Shown here in pieces: positions 24,742 through 37,735 of a stretch of DNA of 64,000 bases. The notes under the pieces were generated by a model. It was not told the origin of the DNA. It saw only the letters and a program-made list of their open reading frames with translations, and did no database searches. Within the stretch, counting starts at the first letter, position 1. Each line of letters begins with the position of its first letter. The translations under genes and the position numbers were made by a program. This DNA comes from Cerrena zonata (taxonomy: Eukaryota > Basidiomycota > Agaricomycetes > Polyporales > Cerrenaceae): NCBI GenBank assembly GCA_038087015.1, contig JASBNA010000014.1:854093-918092 (forward strand). Direction: 5' to 3'.

Positions 24742-27340
24742 ATGTGGTCGGCTCTCTTAAGAACCACCGTTCTTTCTGCTGTTTTGATACCGATCGCATA
24801 TGCTCAAATTTCTCCACCCGATTTCCCTCCTCTTCCTGTCCCCATCACGTCTGGTTACACCCAAACAGACTTGGATCAGTGTGAGCTTTTTGCTTTATCA
24901 TGTTCCAGGCTCGCACCTGACGGTAGACTATAGTATGGCAGTCTGTTGAACAGAATGGTATTCCAGTCGTGAAGGCCAATATCACTCGAGTCCTGGAGCC
25001 TCTTGCAAACTTCTCCGTCGGCCCCGAGCCCCCACGATTCAGACCAGCATATTTGCAAGCTAACACGAGTGGTCTTAGACTTCCTGAGGGCTTTTTGTAT
25101 GGGGTTTCCACGGCGGCGACTCAGGTTGAGGGTGCTGTCAAAGAAGGCGGACGCGGACCCAGGTAAGTATTAACGGAAGTTTCTCTCAAGTGCGTCTCCT
25201 AGCTAATTGTCTTCTCCTGAAAACAGCAGCTGGGATTGGATATGTCACAACGTTCCATCTACTTGTAGTGGCGAAACTCCCGATGTGACGGTAAACGAGT
25301 ATTACCAGTACAAGCAAGACATTCAACGGGTCAAGGCTATGGGAGTGAACACGTTCAGTTTCTCTATTGCGTGGCCCAGAATACTTCCGTTTGGTAGCAA
25401 AGGTAGTCCTGTCAGCGAGAAAGGACTCAAATTTGTATGATTATGATTCTCTAAACCTGTATCTCCTATTCTTCCTGACAGCCTTTTCTAGTATGACGAT
25501 TTCATCGATGAGCTAGTGAAGAATGGGATCGAGCCTGTGGCTACTCTGTTTCACTGGTAGGTATCATCTCTGATTAACAAGACCGAAGCATTCACTGATA
25601 ATCTCTTTACTTAGGGATACTCCTATCAATCTTATGTCTCAAGGCGGGTTCCTTAACCGTAGCATTGTAGAAGACTTCAACAACTACGCTTCAATTGTCT
25701 TCCAGAGGTATGGAAAGAAGGTCAAGACTTGGATCACCTTCAATGAGCCTCTCGTTAGTCATTCGTTACTCCATCTGTATTCCGGAACTTATCACTATCT
25801 GAATATAGGTTTATTGTGCGATTTACGCTGTGAGCATCCTGATTCATCCTGATTTTTTTCTCAACTTATCTCACATCAAACACCAGACATTTCCTTTCGA
25901 CGCTACGCAAAAAGGCGGGGTTAACGCAACATTATCCCCTTTTATCTGTGCACCCAATGTACGATTCTTCCTTTATGTCCGCTAGCGATAAGTCTCATGT
26001 CATTAAGTAGCTTATCGAAGCTCATGCCACTGCGGTTCAGACCTACCGTGGTCTTGTGTCTCAAGGCAAAATCGCGAAGGGGAAGATTTCCATAAAACAC
26101 GATGGACAAAAACCTGTACGCCTTATTCCAAATTTATTCATGAGTGATATGTTACTTAACTCGATCTAGCTTCCTTTCGACCCTGATAGCGAAAGTGACC
26201 GTGAAGTTGCAGACCGCGTAGCTGACTTCTACCTCGGATTGTTCTCTCAACCTATACATGGTAAGCATATATCTCTAGTTTGACTGTTCGTGTAGCTGAT
26301 ACTCCTCCGTAGTCGATGGTAATTACCCTCAAAGTATTGAGGACTCATTTCCTCCAAGTGTTCTACGCCGTTTCACCGATGAGGAAAAGGATATCATAAA
26401 AGGAAGTGCGGATTTCTATGCCATTGGTACCGTTTCCTCGTCTACGAAAGCCTCATTCATGGCATTGATATTGTGTTATCAGATGCATACGCCGTCACCG
26501 TAGCGAAGACAGCACCAGGAGGCCTTGAGGCCTGTATCTCAGATGTGAACAATGTTTATTGGCCTGGTAAGTCTCGTCATCACCTAATGTTTCCGAATAT
26601 TATGCTTACTCGTTCCATGAAGTCTGTCAGGATACCAATCCTGTGACACAGCACAGTCGTGTGAATGGTTGGCCAATCGGTGCCACGGCTGACCCAGCCA
26701 ATACTGGGTTAATTTCTTTCCATAACCAATTCTATCCTAACTTCCTGACAGTGTTTGATTCGCCAGATTGAGCGATACGACTCAGCACATGAGAGAATTT
26801 CTCAAGTGGCTGTCAGAGAAATACCCCAGTCCTGGGGGTATATATATCACAGAGTTCGGCTTCACAGAACCGGTGAGTTGTCGTTTAGGTTAACACGATC
26901 ATAGTTCCTTCTTACTTGATCTGTCAATGTTGAAAGTTTGAGGTCTTACTACCCGAATTGTATCAAATAACCTGGGATGAGCGTCGCGCAAACTACCTCT
27001 TGGATTATCTCAACGAAGCGTTGCTCGCTATAAATGGTCAGTTTCCGTCTAAAAGTGTAACGAAACATAAGGTTAATAGAATTCATTACCAGAGGATAAA
27101 ATTGACCTGAGAGGGATGTTCATCTGGACCCCTTTCGATAATTTGTGTGTTATTTCTCTCTTCACTCATTTGAGGAAGCTTTTGGTGACACAAATTCTGT
27201 TTGATAGCGAATGGCGTAGTGCCACCCAACAAAAATACGGTTTACAGCACGTCAATTTCTCGGCACCGGGGTTGGATAGGACGTACAAGATATCGTTCTT
27301 CCAAGTTCGGGATTTCTTCAGAGAGCATCTTCTTAAGTAG
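24742..27340 (+). CDS. GH1 beta-glucosidase, secreted, intact (copy B)
   Basis: Complete multi-exon gene; all junctions tested keep frame from the ATG at 24742 to the TAG at 27338-27340, giving about 600 residues. A signal peptide (MWSALLRTTVLSAVLIPIAYA) is followed by an N-terminal extension PVPITSGYTQTDLDQ that is shared by all copies here. Catalytic-domain landmarks in order: FLYGVSTAATQVEGA, SWDWICH, VNTFSFSIAWPRILPFG, VATLFHWDTP, the acid/base motif TFNEP (about 25740), GWPIGATADP, and the nucleophile motif GGIYITEFGF (about 26860). The C-terminus has GMFIWTPFDNFEW, the usual GH1 end segment. The nucleophile is followed by Phe-Gly rather than the common Asn-Gly. It likely hydrolyses cellobiose or plant beta-glucosides. 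Neighbouring GH105 supports a carbohydrate-degradation setting. Confidence 0.93.
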
Positions 27341-28658
27341 CCGATGTGCTTTTCTGTTGTCTGTGCCATCCCTGTACTGTCTTTGAATTTGTACCGAGAG
27401 ATCATACATACATAGTTGCTTAACATCGATTGCTCATCGCGCGCGACGGAGAAGTTCTATTTCCACTCCGCTAGTTGTCGACTGTCTTCTCTGTGTGGTC
27501 AATCTGGGTTTGGTCTTGGATGGGTTGCCTCTCGTAAGCCAGTCACTCCTTCCATTAGAAAGTGTCTCATGGATTTTGTGTCTACTAGTAGTTGACTCTT
27601 GGAAAGTCTGCTTTAACGTATCATATGCAAACCGTATGTCGGGAATGTGTGATCAATACGAGTACGAAATACTGTGCAACTCGTTGAATTGTCACGAACG
27701 CGACATGTCACATACATCTCGATCAGCCATGCGCTTGTGACCACCTGGGACCCATCGTGACCGTGTCACGACTTGACTTCAACCTCTACTCTGACATGCA
27801 CAGCGGGTATTATTTCTTGCATACGCTGGGCGCAAGAAAAGAATCATTCAAAATGAACATTACATGTCTGGTGAGCAAACATTACAAAGGCGGTCATATG
27901 CATTAGGCATGTTTTATGCATATTTGTTAGTTTTCGCATCAGAATGTTTGTCTCATGGTTCGATGAGCAAACATGATATATTTTAATCTGTCCTTTTCAC
28001 TGTTCTTCCTCTGCTGGATGCAGAAAAAGATCCTCACTGGAACACGGTCAACTTCGTACTTTTCTCGAATTAAGACAGCACAGATATTATATTATTTCTA
28101 TTAATAAGTCAATTTGTCTTGACCGCAGAAATATCCCCTGTGTGTCTTGCAATCTGCAATATTCTTCGCAGCCGGGATGGTTCAGGATTTGACTTCACCC
28201 CTGAATAACCGCTACTCACAACCGTCTATTCTTATTGCTCTAGGAATATACTGCGCTGCGATGAACAGAGGTTTTGTCATATGACTCAATGTTATTTCAC
28301 AATAGAAACTTCTAACAGTGCTTTAGGACCGTACTGGCAAGATATTACCAATATGGCACGGGCCGTGAAGAAATTTGAGAGTAAATTCTTGCCTAAGTTG
28401 TAGCAAGGGACAGGTGCAGCTATAAACAGGTGATCGCACTCGCTCCCTGAGGTCGTTGTTATTCTTAAACTCACAAGCTTTCTCCAAGCTTTGATCTGTA
28501 TTCCAACTTCTTAGACGGCCCGACTCTATAAGTTATTTCTCCTCGTTGTCGGTCACGAGCACCAATCGGAAACCATACATTCAAGCAAGGTATTCTCGAA
28601 GATACTCCGCTGAACCCGTATTTATAGATATCGGTCAACGGTCTAATAATCTTGAATC
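27341..28658. other. intergenic between GH1 and GH105
   Basis: 1.3 kb between two plus-strand genes. No supported gene and no similarity to the flanks of the other GH1 copies that I could see. CTATAAG near 28527 and TATTTATAGA near 28620 could be core promoter elements for the GH105 gene. Confidence 0.45.
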
Positions 28659-30186
28659 ATGTTTTCGATTCTGATTTTGCCTCTCTGGTGCCTAATAACA
28701 GTGGTCCTACCTTTGGTCTATGCTCGTCCGTCCTCTTACGCTCTATGGGGTGCAGATTCTGCTATCGCTAGAGGGCAAGGAAATGGACTAGATAGTTCTG
28801 GGAAACCGTTGGTGTCGTATGAACACGGAGAACTGCAATGGGCACTCAGGCTACTCTATGAGCGCACGGGAAACAAAACATACTATGACTACATCAAGGC
28901 TGGAGTCGACAATGTGGTTGATAGCAACGGTAATGTTGGTGGTGGATATAGGTGCGTTTTTTTCTTGAACTTGGAAACAAGGTATTCTAAACCCCGCGCT
29001 TGCACTCATACAGTGCAACTCAGTTTCAATTGGATCCCCTTCGAGTGGGCCCGACTTTCCTGTACCTGTAAGATCGGACTCATTTAATGTACGTGCTCTA
29101 AAGTCTGAGGCCTCTCTAGATACAACCAAACGAAGCAAGCGAAATACAAGGCCGCTGCTGACGAGTTTAGAGCTCAATTACCGATTCATTCTCGAACTGC
29201 TCAGGGTCAATTTTGGCATAAGAAGATTTATCCCAATCAAGGTGAGTTGTATTCCAAGATGAAGTTTCGATTTATCAATCGATGTTGGTAGGCTGGTTGG
29301 ACGGAATCTATATGGGTGATATCTTCTACGCTACGTATACCCAGTTTTTTCAGCCGGATAATACAACTGCTTGGGGTAAGCTAACCTCTGCCAGGCATTT
29401 GCGATATCTAATTGTACAATCATAGACGACGTTATCTCCCAATTTGACTTAATGCACAACAACACCATCCAGACAACTGCGACACCTAATCATACCTTTA
29501 CTGGTCTCCTTTACCACGGCTATGACTATTCACATACGTAAGCCTCACCACAATCGCCGATCGTCATACGGGGACTAATATCATAATCGTTAGGACTGTA
29601 TGGGCGGATCCTGATCGTGGTCACTCTCCCGAAATCTGGATTCGCGCGTTAGGCTGGTATAGCATGGCGCTCGTCGATGCCCTCTCCATCATCCCTACCT
29701 CCCACCCGGGACACAAGATCATCTTATCTTATGTCCATACCCTCTTCCCCCGAATTGTCTCGGCAGCGGACCCCACTAGCGGAGTATGGTGGCTCGTAAT
29801 GACCCAGCCCGGTCGAGCTGGGAACTATTTCGAGAGTAGCGGTTCTGCGATGTTTGTCTATTCACTCTTGAAAGCTGTTAGGCTGGGGTATTTGAGCGAT
29901 ACGGATGGTAAAATTGTGGCAGCGGCAAAAAAAGCATACCAATATATGGTGGAAAATTGGGTCGTAGATCATGGAGATGGAACTATGGATTGGAAGAATA
30001 CGGTTCAGGTTGGGAGTCTAAATACGGACGGTTCTTTTGCGGTATGTGTGATACGCTTTGCTTGTTTGATGGTCCATAATTTGACACTATATTATCTAGT
30101 ACTATGTTGGGATCCCCACCGACCTGAACGATCTCAAGGGCCTTGCTGCGTTTGTTTTGGCGAGTATCGAATTCGAGCAACTCTAG
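28659..30186 (+). CDS. GH105 unsaturated rhamnogalacturonyl hydrolase, secreted
   Basis: Seven exons (about 28659-28953, 29016-29069, 29122-29240, 29292-29375, 29427-29537, 29594-30042, 30101-30186) join in frame to about 390 residues. Signal peptide MFSILILPLWCLITVVLPLVYA. The family pattern of GH88/GH105 six-hairpin hydrolases is clear: HGELQWALRLLYERTGN, FQLDPLRVGPTFLYLY, QGQFWHKKIYPNQGWLDGIYMGD, FTGLLYHGYD, then WADP...SPEIWIRALGWYSMALVD and the late block GVWWLVMTQPGRAGNYFESSGSAMF. The Asp in WLDG is at the position of the catalytic acid/base. The enzyme removes the unsaturated uronic acid from products of rhamnogalacturonan lyase, so it belongs to pectin breakdown. The protein ends soon after YVGIPTDLNDLKGLAAFVLASIEFEQL, the normal family end. 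Confidence 0.92.
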
Positions 30187-30985
30187 TAAATAATCTTTGG
30201 CTACGTCTATGTCCATATTTTCTGGAAATCCATCATCGTAGCGCCTCCTTCGAAATCACCCATCATCAACCGCGAATCTCGGACAAGCAGTAAACCTAAT
30301 TGAGTGTAAATTCACACTAAGTCTGCCCCTACCTAGAACGTGAATCTCGTGCAAGAATTTAGTCGAGAGTACAGTTCAGTACTCGAAGAAATCCTTATTA
30401 ATTTTACCGAAATTATTATTTATGTAATGGTAAATTAAAATGTTCTAAATGCACTGAACCTACTACTAGCATCATGATGGATACTCGCTCTCGTTCCTCC
30501 CTCTTGCTCAGCTATCCGTTTCCAGGAACCTCGTCTAAAATAAGTCGAGCTATTCTGATACTCTCATATTTACCTCGATGCCCAGCTGTGACCTCCCAAT
30601 GCTGAATGCTTAACTCTGAATGTCATAGCTTCGAGGGCTAATTACGCCTTTCTCGTTCTCTCCATTCCATCCCGTAGTCTTTTCTGTACGAGCTTGAGCC
30701 GCACGCAGGATGGGAAACGCACGTTGTCCTGCCCTTAGATCTGGAGCTTCGTCAACCTACAAAGATAGCACCCTCACGTGGGATCAAAAGAAGTTTCTCT
30801 AGACCCTCTGACCAAGGATACCCTGGACGATGTCATCGCGCTTGTTTTATAAGGCGAACTCGGCCAATCTGATCCTTGCCAAGATCAAACTTCTAGGGTG
30901 ATGTACGTGTCTTTCGCATACCCGGAGAATATGACATTCTCACTGTCGACCCCCATCGCTGATTCTCCATAATAGCACCTACTGG
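30187..30985. other. intergenic
   Basis: 800 bases between two plus-strand genes. No gene, RNA or repeat recognised. Confidence 0.5.
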
Positions 30986-32632
30986 ATGTCTACTACTACT
31001 ATCAGAAAATCAGCTAGTAAAGTCTACCAAGAGCATCTTGGTCAGTTAGGTTATGGTATCGCTTTGTGGACGCCGAAACCTCTCGACGGCAAACCTGCAG
31101 TGCGTATTGGGGACGTAGGCTATATCGACCCTGACCACGGATCGTTGCATAGACTGTTCAATATTTTGGATCCACGAGAAAGTCAAAAAGATGTACCTGA
31201 CAACTTCAGCCCTCTTACAACCAGCAGCCTCAGTAGTAAACCTATACGTTACCCCAATCAACTACAAGCTCAGATCTATACGAGTCAAGAGATCACACAG
31301 AAGGATCTTCCGGCAGATAAGTCTAGTCGGTACGTTGCTATCATGACTTATCTTTACCCATATACTTATATCGGCGTTAGAAATGAACATCCAGACACCG
31401 TGACATGTCAATATCGATGTGAGGGGGAATCCGGCGCATTATTGGCATTGCAGGAGGGATGCGATAGCGTATTGGTTCCCCATAATCGGGACTGGATTAG
31501 CTACATGCGTCGTAACCACAGATCATGGTATGACTACGTCACTCAAAAACGTGGATTAACCATCGACAAGGAGGATATAATCCTTGTACGTGGCCACGTC
31601 AAGGCGAGAAACTGGGCCATAGCGAGTTTTCGTAATCAAGGCGAGGTTTTGCAACTTTCTCTGCAAGGAAGAGTCCCGTACGGAAAATTGGGTGCAGTAT
31701 CGGGAGAGAATCGAGTCCCCGGAACTCGCAAGTCAAGTACCTTCCAAGAACACCCGCTCAAAGACCTGCTTTTGGACGTACCTCCTTCTCCAGTCTCATC
31801 AACTGCAGATTCAATGAGCTCTCAACCCCCTCAACCCGCTGATCCTAGTGACTGCATTTTCCTATCAGCATATAAGGCTAGGTATCGTGTACTCCGCAAA
31901 ATCCCTTTGATCTTAGCAACTGCGGACCCCAACGACTTACCTGGGGATGATCCCTCCGAGTATGGATGTTCAATACCGGAGGACGACGCTGAAGAGACAG
32001 AGGTAGAAGTGATCATAGACCCCGAGTACTCCAAGGTTCGTCTATATGTCGAGAAACGTATAGTCACAATAACAAATCGGATTTAGCCCCGATTACATGT
32101 CGATCGTATTCATGGTTATTCCCTTTCAGTGCGTATCCTCGCGTTTGGCGGAAGTCCGTTCATAGTTGAGATTTCCAAAGTCTACAGATGCAGACGTAGC
32201 TATTTTGCCAGATACATTCACCAAATTGAATTGCAACCCGGTAAGCACCCTTCAAATATCTAATTCACCTAGTCCTGATTGCCAGACCAAATTGTCGATG
32301 CAGGCAATTGGACTATTGATGAATTAAGGGAATGTGTCCGAACTAGTGAAGGTGTCAAGGTCTCTCCTTGTATATATCCGTAATATGTTCTGAGATAACT
32401 TATTGTAGCAACTTTAGAGGCTATCACCGAAACATCTACCACGACCTCGCACAAGCTGCCCAACACTCGCAGTAACGGGGATGTAAGCATGACCCACGCA
32501 GAGAAGGGATATCCATATAGCTCTTCTCTGAGAGACACCATCTTGAACGAACTGCGTTACATTGAAAAGGTATGGGAATTCGAGTTTGTCAATGAAGGTT
32601 TGTTGACAATAGTGTTCGTTCTGACTCCATGA
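30986..32632 (+). CDS. Unknown fungal family protein, tandem paralogue 1
   Basis: First exon 30986-32035 (ATG, MSTTTIRKSASKVYQE) is long and open; further exons follow in frame: about 32087-32239, 32285-32344 and from 32408, ending at TGA 32630-32632 if the last intron is not removed. An alternative 3' end near 32790 is possible. Landmarks: LGYGIALWTPKP, VRIGDVGYIDPDHGSLHRLFNIL, CEGESGALLALQEG, SWYDYVTQKRG, KEDIILVRGHVKARNWAIASF, SDCIFLSAYKARYRVL and YRCRRSYFARYIHQ. These recur at the same spacing in the gene at 34127-35995, so the two are tandem duplicates. No signal peptide or membrane segment. I cannot name the family; the N-terminal part looks beta-rich and compact, and the C-terminal part acidic and disordered. 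Confidence 0.78.
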
Positions 32633-34126
32633 CTCCACCCCTCGCTACTCTACCTACAATTATTAGGTGCTGCATGGAAAGCTAGATCTTAAGTATGTAA
32701 AACCCTCAAAGATATCCCCACTCCCAAGGGAAAGCACTCGAACCGCGTCACTACATCGCGAGACGCCGCAAAGTTGTGGAAGGTAGATATACTTTAAACA
32801 TATTTGTTTCTGCTATTTACCTCTTTGAACATTTGGCAGTTACTGTTCGATCTCCCGAGCCTCCATAATTTGACTCTTGACCAAAACAGGCTTCGAAGAC
32901 ACTTGGAAGTTCGTTGACACTTAGCCCGAAGGATGACGAATGAAAGAGTCGTGGAAGAGAGTTGGCGGATCTATCATGCTTGACTTCCATTGAGTTCATT
33001 GTCCAAGTGATGACTAAGTGAAGTTGTTAATTTCGTTACTGACTGTAGTTCAAAAAGAAAATGTGAAGGTTTCCACCTCTCTCAGTGCGCAAATTTCAGC
33101 GATCTCGACCAAGAGATAAGTGGGCAAGATATACGATCGGCCTACATGAATCTTATCGGACAATAGGTCAAGTATGAGAGCACTGATGTACGTTTATCGT
33201 CAAATCTGTAACAGGTCTACCATCCAAACTCAAACCTTGTTTTCCCTCCGCACCCGAATCCGCAAACCTCCATGGTCCTTCCGCATCCTCTCTCCCACGT
33301 ACTCTTCTCCAAGCCCAAGGCTATTAGCTATACCACACTCTGTGACGCCCTCAAACATTGTCAGACTTATCATACTGGTGTACGACTATTAATGTTTGCT
33401 TCCGGCCCAACCAATCTCCTCGTGTTGAACCCGGCACCGCAGATGACAGATCCTTGGTGTGGCCGTGCAATAACGTCACTCAGGCTGCCAGTATGTCTAC
33501 CGAAGTTATCGGAAAGAAGATGCTTCGCTATGACCCCTCGCTGAAATGCTGTTTTCTATTTGCTATTGAGAACATCGACGTGTAAACGTCGCCGCATATG
33601 TGCTAGGTGCTCGAACTAGTATGGCACAAAGGAACGGCTAAGAGTTCTTATGATCGTTCTGGGTCCTTAGCGGTTTCTTGCCATTGAGTAGCTGGAAGCT
33701 ATGTAATCGGGGTTTGAGGGGTAAGTTGTCATGATTCCAGAACATGGTCTAATTCTGACTCATCCACAACTATAGCAGATGTCCATGTACCATCCCCGTT
33801 AAAATCGATCCTTGGCGGTGCATTTCCATAATGACCAGTGTATATGGTTCAAAAATAACCTCTGGCTCTGCTACTGAGCAAAATTCACACGTCAATGACA
33901 AGGTGCTGTGTTCTTTGCTTATCGTAATAGGATTCATGGTTTGAATATTGACAGACAGCGCACCGCTTACAGAATGATATTCTCATATTCTTCTGTACAG
34001 GTTCACGACAATGGTATATATCCATGGAACGAGGCTTTCTGTACAAATACGACCCATAGATAAGGTCTGAGTGCATATTTTTCCCTCAGAACGATAGGTC
34101 CCCAACACTGAACACTCATCAGCATT
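32633..34126. other. spacer between tandem paralogues
   Basis: 1.5 kb. Possible 3' exon of the upstream gene near 32700-32790 (frame YVKPSKISPLPRESTRTASL). Short plus-strand frames at 33174-33585 have no recognisable motif. I did not find a third copy of the tandem family. Confidence 0.4.
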
Positions 34127-35995
34127 ATGAACAAACTCGAGACTCTGACTCCTGCAGAAGTATACCAACAGAACCTCAGCGAGCTTGGTTATGGAGCCCC
34201 ATTATGGAGACCCGAACCCACAGGACGGAAAGGACGACCGCGAGCAGAAGTGTTCATCGGGGATGTTGGTCGTATCAATCCTTCTGATGGCTCCTGGGAT
34301 AGATTCTTCAATGTACTGAAGCCCGCGAGCCACCAATGCAATGCTGAGGGCGTCCCAAAGTCATTCGAAGTTCTCGACCCTGCTCAGACTCATCCGCCCA
34401 GAATTTCTCCCGGACAACTTGCTCCACAAGTTTACAGTAGTCGAACAATCCACAACAAAGCTTTCACCGCTAAAGGAGCTGGTGGCAGGTAAGCTCTGTT
34501 CCCTAAGTCACACCTCTTGCTCTAACATTGAAACAGCGGCGGAGTCAAAGGCTCAATTATTACTCAGTATGAGTGTACCAGTGACTCTGGAGCATTATTA
34601 GCGTTGCAAGATGCCGGTAATCAGGAAGTGGTAGAAGACAACCTGGACTGGATCGAATACATGGAAAAACATCACTACTCCTGGTATCAATGGGCTACTC
34701 GGGAACCACGTCGATGGGTTGTCAACAAGGAGGACATAGTTCTTGTCCGTGGCTGGGTAAAGGCAGACAAGTGGTCTCTTGCGTCATTCGAAAATCAGGG
34801 ACAGGCGATGTCGTTCGCATTGGTAGGTGAGGTACCGTATTTCAGCTTCGGCGGATCGCTCTCTATCGAGCATCAAATAAACCGACCTGACAGTCGGCGC
34901 ACTTCACGCACATTCACGACAGTCCCTTCCGCTAAACCTGCCAAATCTTCCAAGAAACCTCCTAAACCCCGCAAGCCTCTCCTGGCGAAGCCCCATGCCC
35001 CAACCAATTGTGTTTTTCTGTTGACATACAATGCCAAATATAGGACGCTTGGTAGGGTACCAAGCGTTATGAAAGCTCAAGCACAGCCCACGAAACCGCC
35101 AAATGACCGTTTCTCCGATGACGACTCGGAGGGTGCGGCACGGATGGAAAGTAGTGTGGAGATCGACCCAGATGTGGATACTGGGCATCATAAGGTTTGC
35201 TAGTTTTGGAAGAGGAAGAGAGCTATGCTGACAATTTCGCCATAGCTTCGGTTACCTGTCGATCGTGTCCTTGACCATCTCTTGAAGGCAGTATGTACTA
35301 TTCTGTGCTCACCTTTAAAACATCACGCGATTGACCCATTCTTAGTCACCAGGTGCCGATATCGCTATTACGCCAAATACATTCCTTCACCCACAAACTG
35401 GCAAGGTGAGCAGAACTGAAAGTCCATGTGATTTACCTAAATCTAAGTTAAATATACAAGCCTATCGAAATCAATTGTCTTTCGGAAGAGGAGCTACAAC
35501 AGCTGTTTCCATCCATGTTGACGAGAGGTGGGGGTGCGTGACGGATATCTACACGAATTTACCCTGGGAAATAACTGACTTCAGGACATAGCGGCAACGG
35601 TAAATTTTGAGGCACAACGAGACGAATGTTGCGCTCCAAATCCACTTTCAAATATCCAACATGGCATAAAAACAGATGTATTGTCTCCTTGTGAAACCCC
35701 AGAACCCAAAGTGACCACCGCGACGCACAACGGACAGGCACCACCGAAGAGGGTGAAACTCAACACTCTCTTTTCTGTTTTATGCCTCAGTCATGGTTGT
35801 CAAAATAAACTGAAAGAAAGGGGAAAGGTCAAGCATCATCTCAGAATACCCCGGTATCCAAAACTAGTCGAAGACTGTCGTTGGCTTTATGAGCGTGTAA
35901 TGCCTTCCTTGTATTGCATGTTTCAGGAAGGTTGTTTCCTTCAATATCTCTTACATAGTTTAAAGGACATTGTACGGATAGGATGTCCACTATAG
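34127..35995 (+). CDS. Unknown fungal family protein, tandem paralogue 2
   Basis: Exons about 34127-34488, 34537-35195, 35245-35289, 35353-35405, 35459-35526 and 35589-35995 join in frame from ATG (MNKLETLTPAEVYQQ) to TAG. Shared landmarks with the gene at 30986: LGYGAPLWRPEP, FIGDVGRINPSDGSWDRFFNVL, CTSDSGALLALQDA, DWIEYMEKHHYSWYQWA, KEDIVLVRGWVKADKWSLASF, NCVFLLTYNAKYRTLGRVPS and RCRYRYYAKYIPSP. The middle has a basic KPAKSSKKPPKPRKPLL stretch. The C-terminal extension (EAQRDECCAPNPLS, then PPKRVKLNTL) includes a putative nuclear localisation signal and is not seen in paralogue 1. The exon-intron pattern after the first exon is partly conserved between the paralogues, which supports both models. 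Function unknown. Confidence 0.78.
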
Positions 35996-36131
35996 CAGTC
36001 GAAATATTATATCTTGGCCTGAAACCGAACCATAATATTCAATTTAAGATCTATTAGCCGATTGTATATCGTATAGGCCTCCTTAATATCGTTTGGTACG
36101 AAGCGGGTGGGGAAGCTGCATTCAGAGTTTC

Positions 36132-37167
36132 CTATACCACAGTTCGATCCTCATTATCCCTCCTCCAAGCTCGAATCATCTCCACACTAATCATCTTCAA
36201 CCCCCACCGATCCGCAAACCGTCTACACGCATCTCTCCGCATCATCCCACCCACATAATCCTCCCCACTCCCCCCACTCGCCGACTCAGAAACGTCCTCT
36301 TCGTCCAACACCAATTCGCATAATAACCCCGCCTTTGGTAGGTTAGTCAATGCGCAGAGGTCGACACCGCTCTCTGTGTGCCCTTGTCTTGTTAGGACAC
36401 CCCCTGATCGAGCACGGAGTGGGACTAGGTGTCCTGGTCGGTTGAAGTAGGAGGATGTAGATGATTGGGAGGCGAGTGCACGGGCGGAGAGGGCTCTGTC
36501 GTGTGCGGATATTCCTGTTGTTGTGCCTGTATTGACACGGAAGGTAGGGACATAGGTCATATTAGCGAAATGTCAATTTGAAAAGGGGTGTATACAGTAC
36601 CGTATTTATAGTCCACCGTGACGGTATATGCTGTTCTATAGAGCTCTTGGTTCTCAGAAACCATCATAGGTATCTCCAATTCATCCAATCTCTCTCCCGG
36701 AAGGGAGCAACAAATATACCCACTATACACCCACAAAACAAATCAGTCACTCCCCATTCATTTCGAACGCATACACCCAGGAGGAAAAAGCACACATACC
36801 TCGTATACCTAATCATCCAAGCCATCTTCTCCGTCGAACACTCACTCGCAGCAACAATCAAATCCCCCTCATTCTCTCTCCCCTCATCATCCACAACGAC
36901 CAAGAACTCTCCTCTCCCGAATGCCTCCAATGCACTTTCCATAGAATCCAATACGGATTGGTCGGCATTTCGAGAAGGAAGTGAGTCGGGGGTTATGCGC
37001 TTAGGGGCTGCTGGGTTTCGGGGAAGTGGGGGAGGCGGAGGGATTGATCCATTGGGAGTGGTGGTGGTGGTGGTGGTTGAAGGAGAAGAAGATGGCTGGG
37101 TTTTGGAAGACATGGGGATTGTGTTTGAGTTTGTCGAAGGGGGTTGGGTGATCGCTACAGGGGCCAT
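36132..37167 (-). CDS. RIB3: 3,4-dihydroxy-2-butanone 4-phosphate synthase (riboflavin biosynthesis)
   Basis: Three exons (36800-37167, 36601-36722, 36132-36526) with in-frame GT-AG junctions give 294 residues. After a low-complexity N-terminus (poly-Thr, poly-Pro) the enzyme domain starts near residue 70: [29 protein letters not shown] contains the family signature DDExRENEGDL with the catalytic and metal-binding acidic residues. [66 protein letters not shown] (metal-binding His and substrate loop) and GLLCELV follow in the standard order. It converts ribulose 5-phosphate to the 4-carbon unit used by lumazine synthase. It is a stand-alone protein, as in other fungi, not fused to GTP cyclohydrolase II. 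The N-terminal extension of about 65 disordered residues is longer than in yeast Rib3. Confidence 0.95.
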
Positions 37168-37735
37168 ATTGCCGATCTAATCTATGTCGGTCTTTTGTCG
37201 ATCACCAAGTTCGAGGCAAAATAGTGATTCTTGTTCTTCGAGCCACGAGTTATAGCAGCGATAGTGGTACGAAGAGAAGGCAATACCGACGATTTTGTAC
37301 TCAGCAGTTAAGGGAATGTATACGCCATGATCGCGCTCAGTCGGCGTAAAAGCTTCCCGCTGACTGTGGTTATGAAATCCCATGCATGCGATTTCGCCCT
37401 CATCTTACTCACGCCGTCCTGCTTACAAGTCTCTGACTCATGCTTACCCCAATTGTGTACATAAGTACTTATATATCAGACAACGAGTAGGTGGGCACGG
37501 AAAAAGAATGGGTATTCCGTTTTACTCTAATGCAAATAAAAAGTAGGAAAGGATCGTCGTGTGTCCACTAAGTCGGTAATCGAAGACTCAGGAGTAGTAC
37601 GGTAGCGCATGCACATGAAATCGATCAAACCAACAAACCATGACGTAGTTCACCTCTACACCAATAAACACCTTATCAGCCTTCTATTCCAATATCAAAA
37701 GACGGAAAGGAGCAACTCACATATACAAACTACGT

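Noticed and set aside
36578..37180. 200-codon plus-strand frame rich in Gly and Val
   Set aside because: It is the antisense of RIB3 exons and of its poly-Thr/Pro N-terminus; RIB3 on the minus strand has the enzyme signature.
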